From Stenotrophomonas maltophilia (lineage in GTDB: Bacteria; Pseudomonadota; Gammaproteobacteria; Xanthomonadales; Xanthomonadaceae): 64,000 nucleotides of DNA. Under the pieces are notes generated by a model. The model was given only the letters and a program-made list of their open reading frames with translations, was not told the DNA's origin and made no database searches. The position numbers and the translations under genes are program-made. The stretch spans positions 722,358 to 786,357 of the forward strand of contig FOZF01000001.1 in the NCBI GenBank assembly GCA_900113425.1. Reading direction: 5' to 3'. Positions 8,662-17,953 of this stretch are shown here, in pieces (the first letter of the stretch is position 1; the number at the start of each line of letters is the position of its first letter).

Positions 8662-9216
8662 CTACCGGCCGTGCGTGGCGATCAGCGCCAGGAACCGGTC
8701 CACATACCCCTGCAGGAATTCCCGCGTGGCGTCGTTGTTGATCGTACCGTCGGCCTCGATCAGGCCGTCCTTGAAATGGATGAACGCTTCCGGCTGGCCG
8801 AGCACATGCATGTCGAGGAAGGCCAGGCTGTTGCGCAGGTGCTGCTGGGCCACCGCGGTGCCGATCTGGCCGATGGACGCACCGATCACCGCAGCCGGCT
8901 TGCCTGCGAAGGCGCTGTCGCCATAGGGGCGCGAGCCGATGTCGATGGCGTTCTTCAGCACGCCCGGCACCGAACGGTTGTATTCGGGTGTCACGAACAG
9001 CACGGCGTCGGCGGCACGCACCTGCTCCTTCAGGCGGACACACGATGGCGGGTAATCGGCGTCGAAATCCTGGTCATACAGGGGAAGGTCGCGGATCTGC
9101 ACGTACTGGAACCGGGCGCGATCGCCGGCAAGCTTTTCCAGCGCATGGGCCAGCCGGCGGTTGCAGGACTCCCGGCGCAGGCTTCCGACGAACACGGCGA
9201 TGGCGGGAACGGACAT
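8662..9216 (-). CDS. NADPH-dependent FMN reductase (ChrR/YieF-like)
   Basis: The 184-residue flavodoxin-fold protein has the N-terminal phosphate-binding loop GSLRRESCNRRLAHAL and the second FMN motif PEYNRSVPGVLKNAIDIGSR, both typical of the NADPH:FMN / quinone / chromate reductase family. It probably performs two-electron reduction of quinones or other electrophiles in the cytosol. asnB ends 66 bp upstream in the same orientation, so it may be co-transcribed, though the link is loose. Confidence 0.88.
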   Translation of the reverse strand: MSVPAIAVFVGSLRRESCNRRLAHALEKLAGDRARFQYVQIRDLPLYDQDFDADYPPSCVRLKEQVRAADAVLFVTPEYNRSVPGVLKNAIDIGSRPYGDSAFAGKPAAVIGASIGQIGTAVAQQHLRNSLAFLDMHVLGQPEAFIHFKDGLIEADGTINNDATREFLQGYVDRFLALIATHGR

Positions 9217-9281
9217 CGGGCGGACTCCTCATGGTGCGGGAAGCCCAGCCTATTCGCCGCACCCTTTCCAGACAGTGAAGG

Positions 9282-11222
9282 TCAGCCGCCGACGCTGGCC
9301 CGGACCTGGCGCCAGTGGGCCTGCCATGCCTGGAACATCAGCACGTTCCACAGATGCGTGTGCCACTTGCGCTGGCCGCCAAGGAACTGCTGCCACAGCG
9401 GCTGCACCGCGGCCGCCGACAGCACGCCTTCGCGTTCCAGCCGCGACGGCTGCAGCAGATCGTCGGCCCACGGCCGCAGGTCGCCCTTCAGCCAGTCGCT
9501 GACAGGCGCACCGAAACCACGCTTGGGCCGATGCACCATCGCGTGCGGGACGTATCGGCCCAGCACGCGCTTGAGCAGGACCTTGCTGGTCGTTTCACTG
9601 CGCTTGAAGCCCAGCGGCAGCGACCAGGCGAACTCGGCCACCCGCCAGTCCAGCAACGGCGCACGCGCCTCCAGGCTGACCGCCATCGAAGTGCGGTCGA
9701 CCTTGCACAGCAAGTCATCAGGCAGGTAGGTCACGAAATCGGCCAGCATCATCGCGTCTGCCGGCGTGCCCGCGCCGTGCAGCGGATCGGCCAGGTCATA
9801 GAAGCTGCCAGCCGGCTGCGCACCGGGCACCACCGCCGCCGGGTCACGCCAGCGCGAAATGCGGTTGCGGTACACATCGCCGATGCCACGGGCGCCGGTT
9901 TCGGCCAGCAGCGCCGCCAGGCCTCCCGTGCGCGACGCCTCGCCCTGCTGATGCGCGCGGGCACCCATCCAGCGCCGCAGCGGGCCCGGCACGCGACCCA
10001 GCATCTGCCAGTTGCGCAGCGCGCGCACGTAGCGGGTGTAGCCGAAGAACAGCTCATCGCCACCATCACCGGACAAGGCCACGGTCACCCCCTGCCTTGC
10101 CAGCCGGGCCACCAGCGCGGTCGGCACCTGCGAGGCATCGGCAAAAGGCTCGTCGAACATCGTCGGCAACTGCGGCACCACCGCCAGTGCGTCGGCCCCG
10201 CTGACGTAGAGTTCGGTGTGGTCGCAGCCCAGATGCGCGGCCAGTTCCCTGGCCAACGGTGCCTCGTCGTGGCTTGAATCCTGGAAGCCGATGCTGAAGC
10301 TGTGCACTGGCTGCCTGCTCTGCGCCTGCATCAGCGCCGCCACCAGCGACGAATCGGTACCCCCGGAAAGGAACACGCCGACGGGCACGTCCGCGACCAT
10401 GCGCAGCGCCACGGCGTCACGCAGCAGGGCATCGAGCTGCTCCTCGGCCTCCTCGGTGCGGCCCTGGAAGGGTGCGGCCAGTGCGGCCTGCATGCGCGCA
10501 CGCGCGTCCCAGTACGGACGCTGCGCCTGCTCCGGCCGGTGCGCGCCGGCTCCGGAGGCAACCATCGCCGCATCCACCCGCAGCACCCGGCCGGGCATCA
10601 GCTTGTAGCAGCGCTGATGGATGCTGTGCGGCGCCGGGATGTAGTCCAGCCGCAACAGCAGCGTCAACGCATCACGATCGATATCGTTGTCGAACGCTGG
10701 ATGCTGCCACAGGGCCTTCAGCTCGGAACCGAACACCAGCGTGTCACCGGCCCAGCCGTAGTACAGCGGCTTCTTGCCGACCCGGTCACGGGCCAGCCAG
10801 AGGCACTGCTCGCTGCGGTCCCACAGAGCGATGGCGAACATGCCGTTGCAGCGCTGCAGGGTGTCTTCCACGCCCCATTGCAGGATCGCGGCCAGCAGCA
10901 CCTCGGTATCGGAATGGCCACGGAAAGCATGGCCCAGCGGCTCCAGCTCGGCGCGCAGGGCGGCGAAGTTGTAGACCTCGCCGTTGTAGGCCATCACATA
11001 GCGGCCGTCGGACGATGCCATCGGCTGGTGGCCCAGCGGGGACAGATCGAGGATGCTCAGCCGGCGGTGCGCCAGCGCGATCCCGGCAGCGGCGTCGACC
11101 CAGGTGCCACCATCATCCGGCCCGCGATGGTGCAGCGCCTGGCCCATGGCCAAGGCCTGTGCCTGCAGTTCCTCGGCCGGCACCACCGGTGCCGGCAACA
11201 GCATTCCCGCCAATCCACACAT
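9282..11222 (-). CDS. asnB: Asparagine synthase (glutamine-hydrolysing)
   Basis: The 646-residue protein has an N-terminal class II glutaminase (catalytic Cys2 in MCGLAGM, LAHRRLSILD, YNGEVYNF) and a C-terminal ATP-dependent synthetase. The PP-loop FLSGGTDSS sits near residue 270, with LSGDGGDELFFGYTRY further on. All catalytic residues look intact. It resembles the roughly 630-650 aa AsnB-type amidotransferases often found in biosynthetic clusters, so it may amidate something other than aspartate. The start lies 3 bp after the stop of the E1 fusion gene, within TGATGCATG, indicating tight coupling. Confidence 0.88.
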   Translation of the reverse strand: MCGLAGMLLPAPVVPAEELQAQALAMGQALHHRGPDDGGTWVDAAAGIALAHRRLSILDLSPLGHQPMASSDGRYVMAYNGEVYNFAALRAELEPLGHAFRGHSDTEVLLAAILQWGVEDTLQRCNGMFAIALWDRSEQCLWLARDRVGKKPLYYGWAGDTLVFGSELKALWQHPAFDNDIDRDALTLLLRLDYIPAPHSIHQRCYKLMPGRVLRVDAAMVASGAGAHRPEQAQRPYWDARARMQAALAAPFQGRTEEAEEQLDALLRDAVALRMVADVPVGVFLSGGTDSSLVAALMQAQSRQPVHSFSIGFQDSSHDEAPLARELAAHLGCDHTELYVSGADALAVVPQLPTMFDEPFADASQVPTALVARLARQGVTVALSGDGGDELFFGYTRYVRALRNWQMLGRVPGPLRRWMGARAHQQGEASRTGGLAALLAETGARGIGDVYRNRISRWRDPAAVVPGAQPAGSFYDLADPLHGAGTPADAMMLADFVTYLPDDLLCKVDRTSMAVSLEARAPLLDWRVAEFAWSLPLGFKRSETTSKVLLKRVLGRYVPHAMVHRPKRGFGAPVSDWLKGDLRPWADDLLQPSRLEREGVLSAAAVQPLWQQFLGGQRKWHTHLWNVLMFQAWQAHWRQVRASVGG

Positions 11223-11225
11223 GCA

Positions 11226-13505
11226 TCAGGGTTCCTGCGCCAGGTCGAGGGCGGCGCCAATCACCGCATTGTCGCTTGGAAGGCCGAACATTGCTGCCCC
11301 CGCCAGCGGCGTATAGGTATCGGCCCCGCAGATCCGGCGCAGCGGCAGGTGACCGAAGCCGGCCTCGACCAGGGCCGTGACCACCCCCTCGCCCACCCCG
11401 CCGCTGTGACGCCCCTCGTCCAGCACCAGCACACGCCGTGCCGTGGCCGCCTGGGCGGCAATGAATCCGCCGTCCAGCGGCACCAGCCAGCGCAGGTCGA
11501 CCACCCTTACCTGCCACCCGAGCTGCTGGTCGATCACCCGCGCGGCACGCAGCGCCATCGGCACGCCATTGCCATAGGTGTAGATCACCAGATCCTGCGC
11601 CTCGGGGGCATACACCCGTCCCTCCCCTGGCAGCAGCGCCTGGCCCTGTTCCGGATAGTCGAACAGCCACTGGCCGTCACCCGGCTCGTGCAGGTCCTTG
11701 CTCATGTACAGCGCGATCGGCTCCAGGAACACCGCCACGCGGCCATCCACCCGGGCCAGCGCCGCCAACGTGCGCAGCATCATCACGGCGTCGTCGCCAC
11801 GCGAGGGACAGCCCACCACCAGGCCGGGAATGTCGCGCAGGGCCGTGATCGAATTGTCGTTGTGGAAATGGCCGCCGAATCCCTTCTGGTAGCCGAGCCC
11901 TGCCACCCGCACCAGCATCGGGTTGCGGAACTGGTCATTGGAGAAGAACTGCAGCGAACACGCCTCGCCACGTATCTGGTCGATCGCGTTGTGCAGGTAG
12001 GCCAGGTACTGGATCTCGGGGATCGGCAGCATGCCCATGTTGGCCAGCCCCTGCGCCATGCCCAGGATCATGGTCTCGTCCAGCAGCGTGTTGAACACCC
12101 GACGCGGGCCGAAACGACGCAGCAGGTCGCGGGTCAAGGTGTACACGCCTCCCTTCTGCGCCACATCCTCGCCGAACAGCAGGCTTTGCGGATACTTGCA
12201 CAGCAGTTCCTGCAGTCCGTGATTGATCTGGATGGCCAGATGACGGGGCGGTTGCCGCTCCGGCAATGCCTCGGCGCCGCCATACAGCGACACTCGCGCC
12301 TCGTCCGCGACCGCGCGCCGGGCCTCGGCGTGCACCGCTGCAGGTGTGTAGGGCGCCAGCGGTGCCATCACCTGCTCCAGGGACTGCAGCTTGGGCTGGC
12401 GCTCGGCATCGGCGGCGGCCGCCATGCAGCGCACGCGCATCGCTTCATAGGCCGCCTCGACGGCCGCGGCATCCATCCAGCCCGACTCCATCGCGATCTG
12501 CGCCGAGCGCAGCAGCGGATCCTGCGCCTCCGCCGCACACAGCTCCGGCAACGCGCGCCACTCCACCTCGAAATCGGTACCGGCATGCCCCATCAGCCGC
12601 GTGGTACGCAGGTGCAGGAAGGTCGGCCTGCGGGTCGCCCGGCAATGCTCGACCGCGGCCTGCACCTGCGCGTGGCCGCTGGCCAGATCCAGCCCGTCAG
12701 CGAAGAAGTAGTCCAGTCCCGGCTGGCCGCCAAAGCGCTCGGCGATCCACCCCTCCGGTGTTTTCACCGAAATGCCCAGGCCATTGTCCTCGCAGACGAA
12801 CAGGATGGGCGCCGGCAGTTTCTGGTAGGCCGACCACATGGCGGTGTTGAACGCCGTCTGTGCGGTGGCGTGATTGGCCGAGGCGTCGCCGAAGGAACAG
12901 ACCACGATGCTGTCGGCCGGAATCGGCAACGGCTGGCCCAGGCGCTTGCCGCTCTCGATGGCCAACGCAGTGCCCAGCGCCTTGGGCAGGTGCGAGGCGA
13001 TCGTCGATGTCTGTGGCAACACCCACAGCGGCCGGCTGCCCCACACCTTGTGGCGGCCTCCGCTGGCAGGATCGTCGGCGCTGGCGGCGAACGACAGTGC
13101 CGCGTCGCGCACCGGATCCATGCCCGGCACCTGCCGCGCGCGCTCGGCCATGAAGGCGCCGGAGCGGTAGTGCAGGAATGCGGGATCGGTGTGCCGGCAG
13201 GCCCGCGCCAACAGCGCATTGCCCTCGTGGCCGGACGAGCCGATGGTGTAGAAGACCTTGTTCTGCACGCGCAGCACGCGCGCCATCAGGTCCAGCTGGC
13301 GGCTGGCCAGCTGCGAATCGAACAGGTCGGCAAAGGCACCCGCGCTGAGCGTGCTGCCTGGCAGGATCGGCGCATGTGGCGCCGGCCGTGGCCGCGGCGT
13401 GCCCCGCCAGCCGCGTACCGCCTCCAGGAAATTGACGTCGCACACTTCGGCGCGGTTGAGCCCGCGCATGCGCGCGGGAATGGGATCTGGAACCACAGCG
13501 AACAT
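11226..13505 (-). CDS. Fused alpha/beta 2-oxoacid dehydrogenase E1
   Basis: The 759-residue thiamine-diphosphate enzyme joins an E1-alpha half (residues about 1-370; TPP motif near FGDASANHATAQTAFNTA, then CEDNGLGIS) to an E1-beta half (about 400-759; LLFGEDVAQKGGVYTLT, LDETMILGMAQGLANMG, DEGRHSGGVGEG). E1 enzymes decarboxylate 2-oxoacids and acylate a lipoyl E2. No E2 or E3 partner is encoded nearby, only asnB directly downstream. I start at ATG 13505, which has a GGAGGG site and yields MFAVVPDPIPARM. The substrate is unknown; a non-lipoyl acceptor is possible. Confidence 0.85.
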   Translation of the reverse strand: MFAVVPDPIPARMRGLNRAEVCDVNFLEAVRGWRGTPRPRPAPHAPILPGSTLSAGAFADLFDSQLASRQLDLMARVLRVQNKVFYTIGSSGHEGNALLARACRHTDPAFLHYRSGAFMAERARQVPGMDPVRDAALSFAASADDPASGGRHKVWGSRPLWVLPQTSTIASHLPKALGTALAIESGKRLGQPLPIPADSIVVCSFGDASANHATAQTAFNTAMWSAYQKLPAPILFVCEDNGLGISVKTPEGWIAERFGGQPGLDYFFADGLDLASGHAQVQAAVEHCRATRRPTFLHLRTTRLMGHAGTDFEVEWRALPELCAAEAQDPLLRSAQIAMESGWMDAAAVEAAYEAMRVRCMAAAADAERQPKLQSLEQVMAPLAPYTPAAVHAEARRAVADEARVSLYGGAEALPERQPPRHLAIQINHGLQELLCKYPQSLLFGEDVAQKGGVYTLTRDLLRRFGPRRVFNTLLDETMILGMAQGLANMGMLPIPEIQYLAYLHNAIDQIRGEACSLQFFSNDQFRNPMLVRVAGLGYQKGFGGHFHNDNSITALRDIPGLVVGCPSRGDDAVMMLRTLAALARVDGRVAVFLEPIALYMSKDLHEPGDGQWLFDYPEQGQALLPGEGRVYAPEAQDLVIYTYGNGVPMALRAARVIDQQLGWQVRVVDLRWLVPLDGGFIAAQAATARRVLVLDEGRHSGGVGEGVVTALVEAGFGHLPLRRICGADTYTPLAGAAMFGLPSDNAVIGAALDLAQEP

Positions 13506-13594
13506 CGAACACCCTCCGTGTCGTTGTTGCGTAGCGTGGCGCGGGGCCCGTCCGGCTTCCCTCGCAGCCGGCCTGCCCGACGCTCCCCCGGGAA

Positions 13595-14254
13595 TCAGGC
13601 CACCGCGTTGAATCGCGCCAGCACCTCCGCGCCCACGGCCGGCATCGGCACGAACCGCGGCTGTGCCCGGACCCGCTGCAGCCACGCCTGCACCTGCGGG
13701 AACGGATCAAGGCGGATGCCTCCATCGCTGGCAACGTCGGTGTAGGCAAACAGCGCGATATCGGCGATGCCATAACTGCGACCGGTGAACCAGGGTGACT
13801 GCCGCAGGTGCTGTTCCATCACCGCCAGTGCGGTGCTGGCGCGCTCCTGCAGGCGCGGTAGTTCGGCGCGCCGCGGGGAATCGGCCGGCGTCCAGCCACG
13901 GATGAAACGGGCCACCGCCACGCAGGGTTCATGCGTGTACTGCTCGAAGAACATCCAGCTCAACGCCTGCGCCCGCTCCCAGCCATCGCCGGGCAGGTAG
14001 GGCGTGCCTTCGGCCAGCCAGAACAGGATCGCGTTCGATTCGGTCAACACGCGGCCGTCCTCGCGCACGATCAACGGCACCTTGGCATTGGGATTCAATG
14101 CCAGGAACTCCGGCGTGTGGGTCTGGCCATGGGCGCTGTCCACCTCCACCCAGCGATAGCGGCTGCCGAGGTGTTCCAGCAGCATGCGCACCTTGTGGCA
14201 ATTGCCTGAAACAGACATGCCATGCACCGTCAACGGAACGCGTTCTTCCACCAT
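13595..14254 (-). CDS. Glutathione S-transferase family protein
   Basis: The 219-residue protein has a thioredoxin-like N-terminal domain (VHGMSVSGNCHKVRMLL, then NPNAKVPLIVREDGRVLTESNAI, with the cis-Pro and E-S glutathione motif). An all-helical C-terminal domain follows (YGIADIALFAYTDVA). I use ATG 14254, preceded by a GGAG. The NCHKV stretch puts a Cys near the usual catalytic Ser/Tyr position, so a Cys-type (beta or omega-like) activity is possible. It is 89 bp upstream of the E1 fusion gene in the same direction; any shared function is unproven. Confidence 0.85.
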   Translation of the reverse strand: MVEERVPLTVHGMSVSGNCHKVRMLLEHLGSRYRWVEVDSAHGQTHTPEFLALNPNAKVPLIVREDGRVLTESNAILFWLAEGTPYLPGDGWERAQALSWMFFEQYTHEPCVAVARFIRGWTPADSPRRAELPRLQERASTALAVMEQHLRQSPWFTGRSYGIADIALFAYTDVASDGGIRLDPFPQVQAWLQRVRAQPRFVPMPAVGAEVLARFNAVA

Positions 14255-14380
14255 TGCCTGCTCCAGGAGACCCGGCCGACGACCGGTTGCGCGCAGTCTG
14301 GCAAGCGCGCCCGCCGATGCCAAGCGCGGGTGCAGCATGCCCACCGCGCAGCCCGCCGCTGCAGGTTGCCCGCCGGGCGG

Positions 14381-14923
14381 TCAGCGCGCGCGCTGCTGCC
14401 ACTGCTGACGCGACTGCCCCCATATCTGCATCGGTTTGCCCTGGTACGGAGGCGGCAGTTCGCCCATGCGCAGCAGCGTACTGCCCAGCTTGCGGGCCAC
14501 GGCACGGGAATTCTCGTTGTCCTCGGCAATGGTATGGATCACCTCCTCCCACCCGAGTGCGTCGAATGCCCAGTCGATCGCAGCGGTCGCCGCCTCCGGC
14601 GCGTAGCCCTTGCCCCAGCTGGCACGCCGGATGCTCCAGCCGACCTCGGTGCCCGGCCAGTCCTGTGGCTGCCAGGGCCCCATGCGACCGATCCACTCAC
14701 CACTGGATTTCTCGATCACGCTGAACATCGAAAAGCCGAACAACTGCCACGCGCCAGCCAGGCTGCAGAATCCGCGCCATGCCATCGACGGTGGCTGCAC
14801 TCCGCCCAGCGTGCGCATCACCTCTTCATCCGCGCAGAACGCCAGATAGGGCTCGAAATCCTCGCGATGCGGCGGGCGCAGGATCAGGCGCTCGGTTTCC
14901 AGGCGCAGGTCGAAGATGCTCAT
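14381..14923 (-). CDS. GNAT N-acetyltransferase (RimJ/RimL type)
   Basis: The 180-residue protein starts with the family opening LETERLILRPPHREDFEPYLAF. It contains the acetyl-CoA loop region RASWGKGYAPEAATAAIDWAF and the late strand ENENSRAVARKLGS-like motif (DNENSRAVARKLGSTLL). Such enzymes acetylate protein N-termini or small amines. The chosen ATG has a GGAG site 6-8 nt upstream. No operon partner points to a substrate. Confidence 0.88.
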   Translation of the reverse strand: MSIFDLRLETERLILRPPHREDFEPYLAFCADEEVMRTLGGVQPPSMAWRGFCSLAGAWQLFGFSMFSVIEKSSGEWIGRMGPWQPQDWPGTEVGWSIRRASWGKGYAPEAATAAIDWAFDALGWEEVIHTIAEDNENSRAVARKLGSTLLRMGELPPPYQGKPMQIWGQSRQQWQQRAR

Positions 14924-14977
14924 GCCGACTCCAGGGCGATGACGGAGCGCCATCATCGCAAATGTCACCCGGCCACA

Positions 14978-15009
14978 AAAACAGACAGGCCGGCAGAAGC
15001 CGGCCTGTC
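14978..15009 (-). terminator. Terminator after the glycine-zipper gene
   Basis: A perfect 11-bp stem (gacaggccggc / gccggcctgtc) with an AGAA loop is followed on the minus strand by a T-rich tract (tgttttt). It lies 24 bp beyond the stop of the minus-strand gene ending at 15033. Confidence 0.9.
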
Positions 15010-15032
15010 ACGTGTCCGCTGCGGCGGAAGGA

Positions 15033-15875
15033 TTACTGACGGGTTGGTGCCGTGGCGCCGGCTGCAGCCGTCTGCGTGACCAGCTGGCCATCGACCACCG
15101 GCAGGCGATCGCTGGCCGGCTTGTTGTCCATGCGCACGGTCTTCTCCGCGCCATCGTAGCGGTAGGTCACGTTGTACCCCTTGACCACGTCGTTGGTGCC
15201 CATGGCGATGCGGTTGCCGGGCTTGCTGGCCATGCGCATGGTGCCGGTGGTGCCGTCCTCGTTGCGATAGGTGACGTTGTAGCCGGTGACACGGCTCGAC
15301 TCGGAGGTGGCGGTCTCGGTGTGGCACTGGCGCTCGGTACGGTTGACCACACGGCCACCGACGTGGCGCTTGTCCACCTGGTTGCCGATCAGGCCACCGG
15401 CCACGGCACCGGCCGCAGTCGCCGCCTTCCTGCCATTGCCACCGCCAACCTGGTTGCCCAGCAGGCCACCGATCACCGCGCCGGCGACGGTGCCACCGAC
15501 GTTGCCATCACGCTCGGGCAGGCGTTCCTGCACGACCACATCCTGGCAGACCTCGTGCGGCGTCTGGGTGGTGGAGGTCTCGCGCACCGCGTCGGTGCCG
15601 ATGACCGTGGCATACGCCTTCTGCTTTTCGGTGATCGGGTCGACCTTCAGCACATCGGCGTACTCCAGGCCGCGCGGCGCGGTGGCATCGAGCTGGTCGC
15701 CACGCGCACCATCATCGGTGACGCTGCCATCGGCCAGACGCGATTCGCCGTTGGGGGCGCCGGCACTGATGGAATCCGGCGACGGGCTGCCGCTCTTCAT
15801 GAAGGCGGCCGTGGCGATGCCACCCACCAGCAGCGCGCCCGCTGCGACCAGGACAGTTGTAGTTGTGCTTTTCAT
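15033..15875 (-). CDS. Glycine-zipper 2TM domain membrane protein
   Basis: The 280-residue envelope protein begins with a positively charged start and a hydrophobic segment (residues about 7-28, VLVAAGALLVGGIATAAF) that acts as leader or anchor. The central glycine-zipper region (VGGTVAGAVIGGLLGNQVGGGNGRKA, then AAGAVAGGLIGNQVDKR) matches the 2TM glycine-zipper family. The C-terminal half carries two copies of a VTGYNVTYR / VKGYNVTYRYDG repeat. The start is ATG 15875 with an AAGGAG site. Relatives are outer-membrane-associated proteins of unknown function. Confidence 0.8.
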   Translation of the reverse strand: MKSTTTTVLVAAGALLVGGIATAAFMKSGSPSPDSISAGAPNGESRLADGSVTDDGARGDQLDATAPRGLEYADVLKVDPITEKQKAYATVIGTDAVRETSTTQTPHEVCQDVVVQERLPERDGNVGGTVAGAVIGGLLGNQVGGGNGRKAATAAGAVAGGLIGNQVDKRHVGGRVVNRTERQCHTETATSESSRVTGYNVTYRNEDGTTGTMRMASKPGNRIAMGTNDVVKGYNVTYRYDGAEKTVRMDNKPASDRLPVVDGQLVTQTAAAGATAPTRQ

Positions 15876-16037
15876 GACCTGCTCCTTGCGGACCGTCCGC
15901 AACGTTCTCGGCACAGATTGCAGCACGGCCTCCCTGAACGGAATCTCCACATTTCCTGCTCGTCGCCGTAACCCATTCAGCATCGGGAAATGCTGGGCCC
16001 GTGGTAGCGTTTGCATATTCACCAGGAGGATCCCGCC

Positions 16038-16253
16038 ATGGCCAACCCGATGCTGCTGCCGGTACTGCAATGGGCGCGCCGGCTGCGCTACCCCACCCTG
16101 TTCAAGCTCACGGCCGGACTGTTCGCGCTGACCCTGTTCATCCCCGATCCGATTCCCTTCGTCGATGAACTGGTGCTGGGCCTGGGCACGCTGCTGCTGG
16201 CCAACTGGAAGAGCCGCGGCACCCGCACGCCGCCACCGCTGGAGCAGCGCTGA
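16038..16253 (+). CDS. Small membrane-associated hypothetical protein, 71 aa
   Basis: The 71-residue protein is preceded by an AGGAGG site. One hydrophobic stretch runs from about residue 19 to 50 (LFKLTAGLFALTLFIPD, then a VDELVLGLGTLLLANWK helix), so one or two membrane helices are likely. It belongs to a small conserved xanthomonad-type family without known function. The tatD-type gene starts 3 bp after its stop, so the two are co-translated. Confidence 0.78.
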   Translation: MANPMLLPVLQWARRLRYPTLFKLTAGLFALTLFIPDPIPFVDELVLGLGTLLLANWKSRGTRTPPPLEQR

Positions 16254-16255
16254 GC

Positions 16256-17023
16256 GTGCTGGTCGACAGCCATTGCCATCTCGATGCAGGCGAGTTCGAT
16301 CCCGACCGTACCGCCGTGATCGAGCGCGCGCGCGCGGCCGGGGTGCAGATCCAGGTCGTGCCGGCCGTCACCGCCGCCAGCTGGCCGAAGCTGCGCGAGG
16401 TCTGCCTGCAGGCACCCGGCCTGTACCCGGCGTACGGGCTGCATCCGATGTTTCTTGCCGAGCATCGCGCCGGGCACCTTCCGCTGCTGCGGGAATGGAT
16501 CGAGCGTGAGCGTCCGCGGGCGATCGGCGAATGCGGCCTGGATTATTTCGTGGACGGCCTGGATGCGGAGGCGCAGCAGACCTATTTCATCGGCCAGCTG
16601 CGCCTGGCACGCGACTTCGACCTGCCGGTGATCGTGCATGCGCGTCGGGCCGTGGATGCGGTGATCGCGGCGATCCGCCGCATCGGTGGCCTGCGCGGCG
16701 TGGTGCACAGTTTCTCCGGCAGCCCGCAACAGGCGGCACAGCTGCATCGGCAGGGCTTCCTGCTGGGTCTGGGCGGCCCCCTGACCTATGAACGCGCACA
16801 GCGCCTGCAACGCCTGGTCCGGGAGATGCCGCTGGAGCAGCTGCTGCTGGAAACAGACGCGCCCGATCAGCCCGACGCGGCCATCCGCGGGCAGCGCAAC
16901 GAGCCGGCACGGCTGGCAGTGATCGCACACCACGTGGCCGCGCTGCGGCAGACCGACCTGGACACGGTGGCCAGGACCACAACCGACAACGCGCGGCGGC
17001 TGTTCGCGCTGCCGGCCGCCTGA
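16256..17023 (+). CDS. TatD-family metal-dependent hydrolase
   Basis: The 255-residue TIM-barrel hydrolase carries the metal-ligand motif DSHCHLD at residues 4-10, the middle IGECGLDYF, HARRA and VHSFSG motifs and the late ETDAPDQP. These are the TatD/YcfH signatures of Mg-dependent deoxyribonucleases. The GTG start at 16256 directly follows the stop of the 71-aa gene (TGAGCGTG). Members are implicated in DNA repair and in other cellular nuclease roles; which paralogue this is cannot be decided. Confidence 0.9.
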   Translation: MLVDSHCHLDAGEFDPDRTAVIERARAAGVQIQVVPAVTAASWPKLREVCLQAPGLYPAYGLHPMFLAEHRAGHLPLLREWIERERPRAIGECGLDYFVDGLDAEAQQTYFIGQLRLARDFDLPVIVHARRAVDAVIAAIRRIGGLRGVVHSFSGSPQQAAQLHRQGFLLGLGGPLTYERAQRLQRLVREMPLEQLLLETDAPDQPDAAIRGQRNEPARLAVIAHHVAALRQTDLDTVARTTTDNARRLFALPAA

Positions 17024-17032
17024 TCGCCGTTT

Positions 17033-17054
17033 GGCCGGGCACGGCCCGGCACTA
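17033..17054. repeat. SMAG-type palindrome at a convergent gene end
   Basis: A stem gccgggc / gcccggc with a 3-nt loop has a GTTAG-like head on the minus strand (actaac on plus). It fills the short gap between the converging tatD-type and tcdA genes, and matches the head-plus-stem layout of S. maltophilia GTAG elements. Confidence 0.65.
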
Positions 17055-17058
17055 ACGG

Positions 17059-17874
17059 TCAAACCTCGGCGGATCCGGCCTTGACCCTCTTCGGCTCAAG
17101 CAGCATTTCCAGCGCCTTGCCGACGGCGGCAAAGGCGAAGGCACCGGTGATATGGGTGGCCGCCCCCAGCCCTGCGCCGCAATCAAGCTTGAGTGCAGCG
17201 TCCGCCCCCAGGTTGGGACGGAGGCCGCAGACACTGCCATCGGCCTGCGGATACTTCACGTTCTCCAGCGAGTACACCGCCGGCACGCCGAAGTAGCGCT
17301 TGGCGTTCTTGGGGAAGTTGAATTCGCTGCGCAGCTTCTTGCGGATCAGCGCCAGCATCGCGTCGTGCTCGGTGCGCGAGACATCGCGGATGCGTACCAG
17401 GGTCGGATCGGTGCGGCCACCCGCGGCGCCGACCGTCAGCAGTGGCAGCTTGCGGCGGCGGCACCAGGCGATGGTTTCCACCTTGACCCGGAAGCTGTCG
17501 CAGGCATCGATCACCAGATCGAAGCGACGATCAAGCAGTTCCGCCATGTTGGCGGTGGTCAGGAACGCCTGCACCGCGTCGACATCGAGTTCCGGGTTGA
17601 TCGCCCGGCAGCGCTCGGCCATGGCGTCGGCCTTGTTGCGCCCGTAATTGCCCTCCATCGCCGGCAGCTGCCGGTTGGTGTTGGAGACGCAGATGTCGTC
17701 CGCATCGATCAGGGTGAGATGGCCGACCGCCGAGCGCGCCAGCGCCTCGACCACCCACGAACCGACCCCGCCCATGCCGACTACCGCCACGCGGCTGCCC
17801 TGCAGGCGCTCGAGCGCACCCACGCCATACAGCCGTTCGATGCCGGCGAAGCGTTGTTTGACCTGTTCGTTCAT
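17059..17874 (-). CDS. tcdA: tRNA threonylcarbamoyladenosine dehydratase
   Basis: The 271-residue E1/ThiF-like enzyme cyclises the t6A37 base of tRNA to ct6A using ATP. The nucleotide loop GMGGVGSWVVEALARS is at about residues 29-44, followed by LIDADDICVSNTNRQ and the adenylation region. Near residue 149, VGAAGGRTDPT precedes the C-terminal ITGAFAFAAVGKALE, all typical of TcdA (YgdL/CsdL). It is a single gene facing tatD, with no neighbouring sulfur-transfer genes. Confidence 0.92.
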   Translation of the reverse strand: MNEQVKQRFAGIERLYGVGALERLQGSRVAVVGMGGVGSWVVEALARSAVGHLTLIDADDICVSNTNRQLPAMEGNYGRNKADAMAERCRAINPELDVDAVQAFLTTANMAELLDRRFDLVIDACDSFRVKVETIAWCRRRKLPLLTVGAAGGRTDPTLVRIRDVSRTEHDAMLALIRKKLRSEFNFPKNAKRYFGVPAVYSLENVKYPQADGSVCGLRPNLGADAALKLDCGAGLGAATHITGAFAFAAVGKALEMLLEPKRVKAGSAEV

Positions 17875-17953
17875 CGGTCTATTTTAACGTGCAGCGGCCG
17901 GCGCCCACAGCACGCCGGGCCGAACCCACCGTTGCACACCCGGAGCGCCCGCC

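Noticed and set aside
10302..13745. Plus-strand open frame of 1147 codons opposite asnB and the E1 fusion
   Set aside because: Spans two well-supported minus-strand genes and crosses their junction; protein is His/Gln/Arg-rich without domains.
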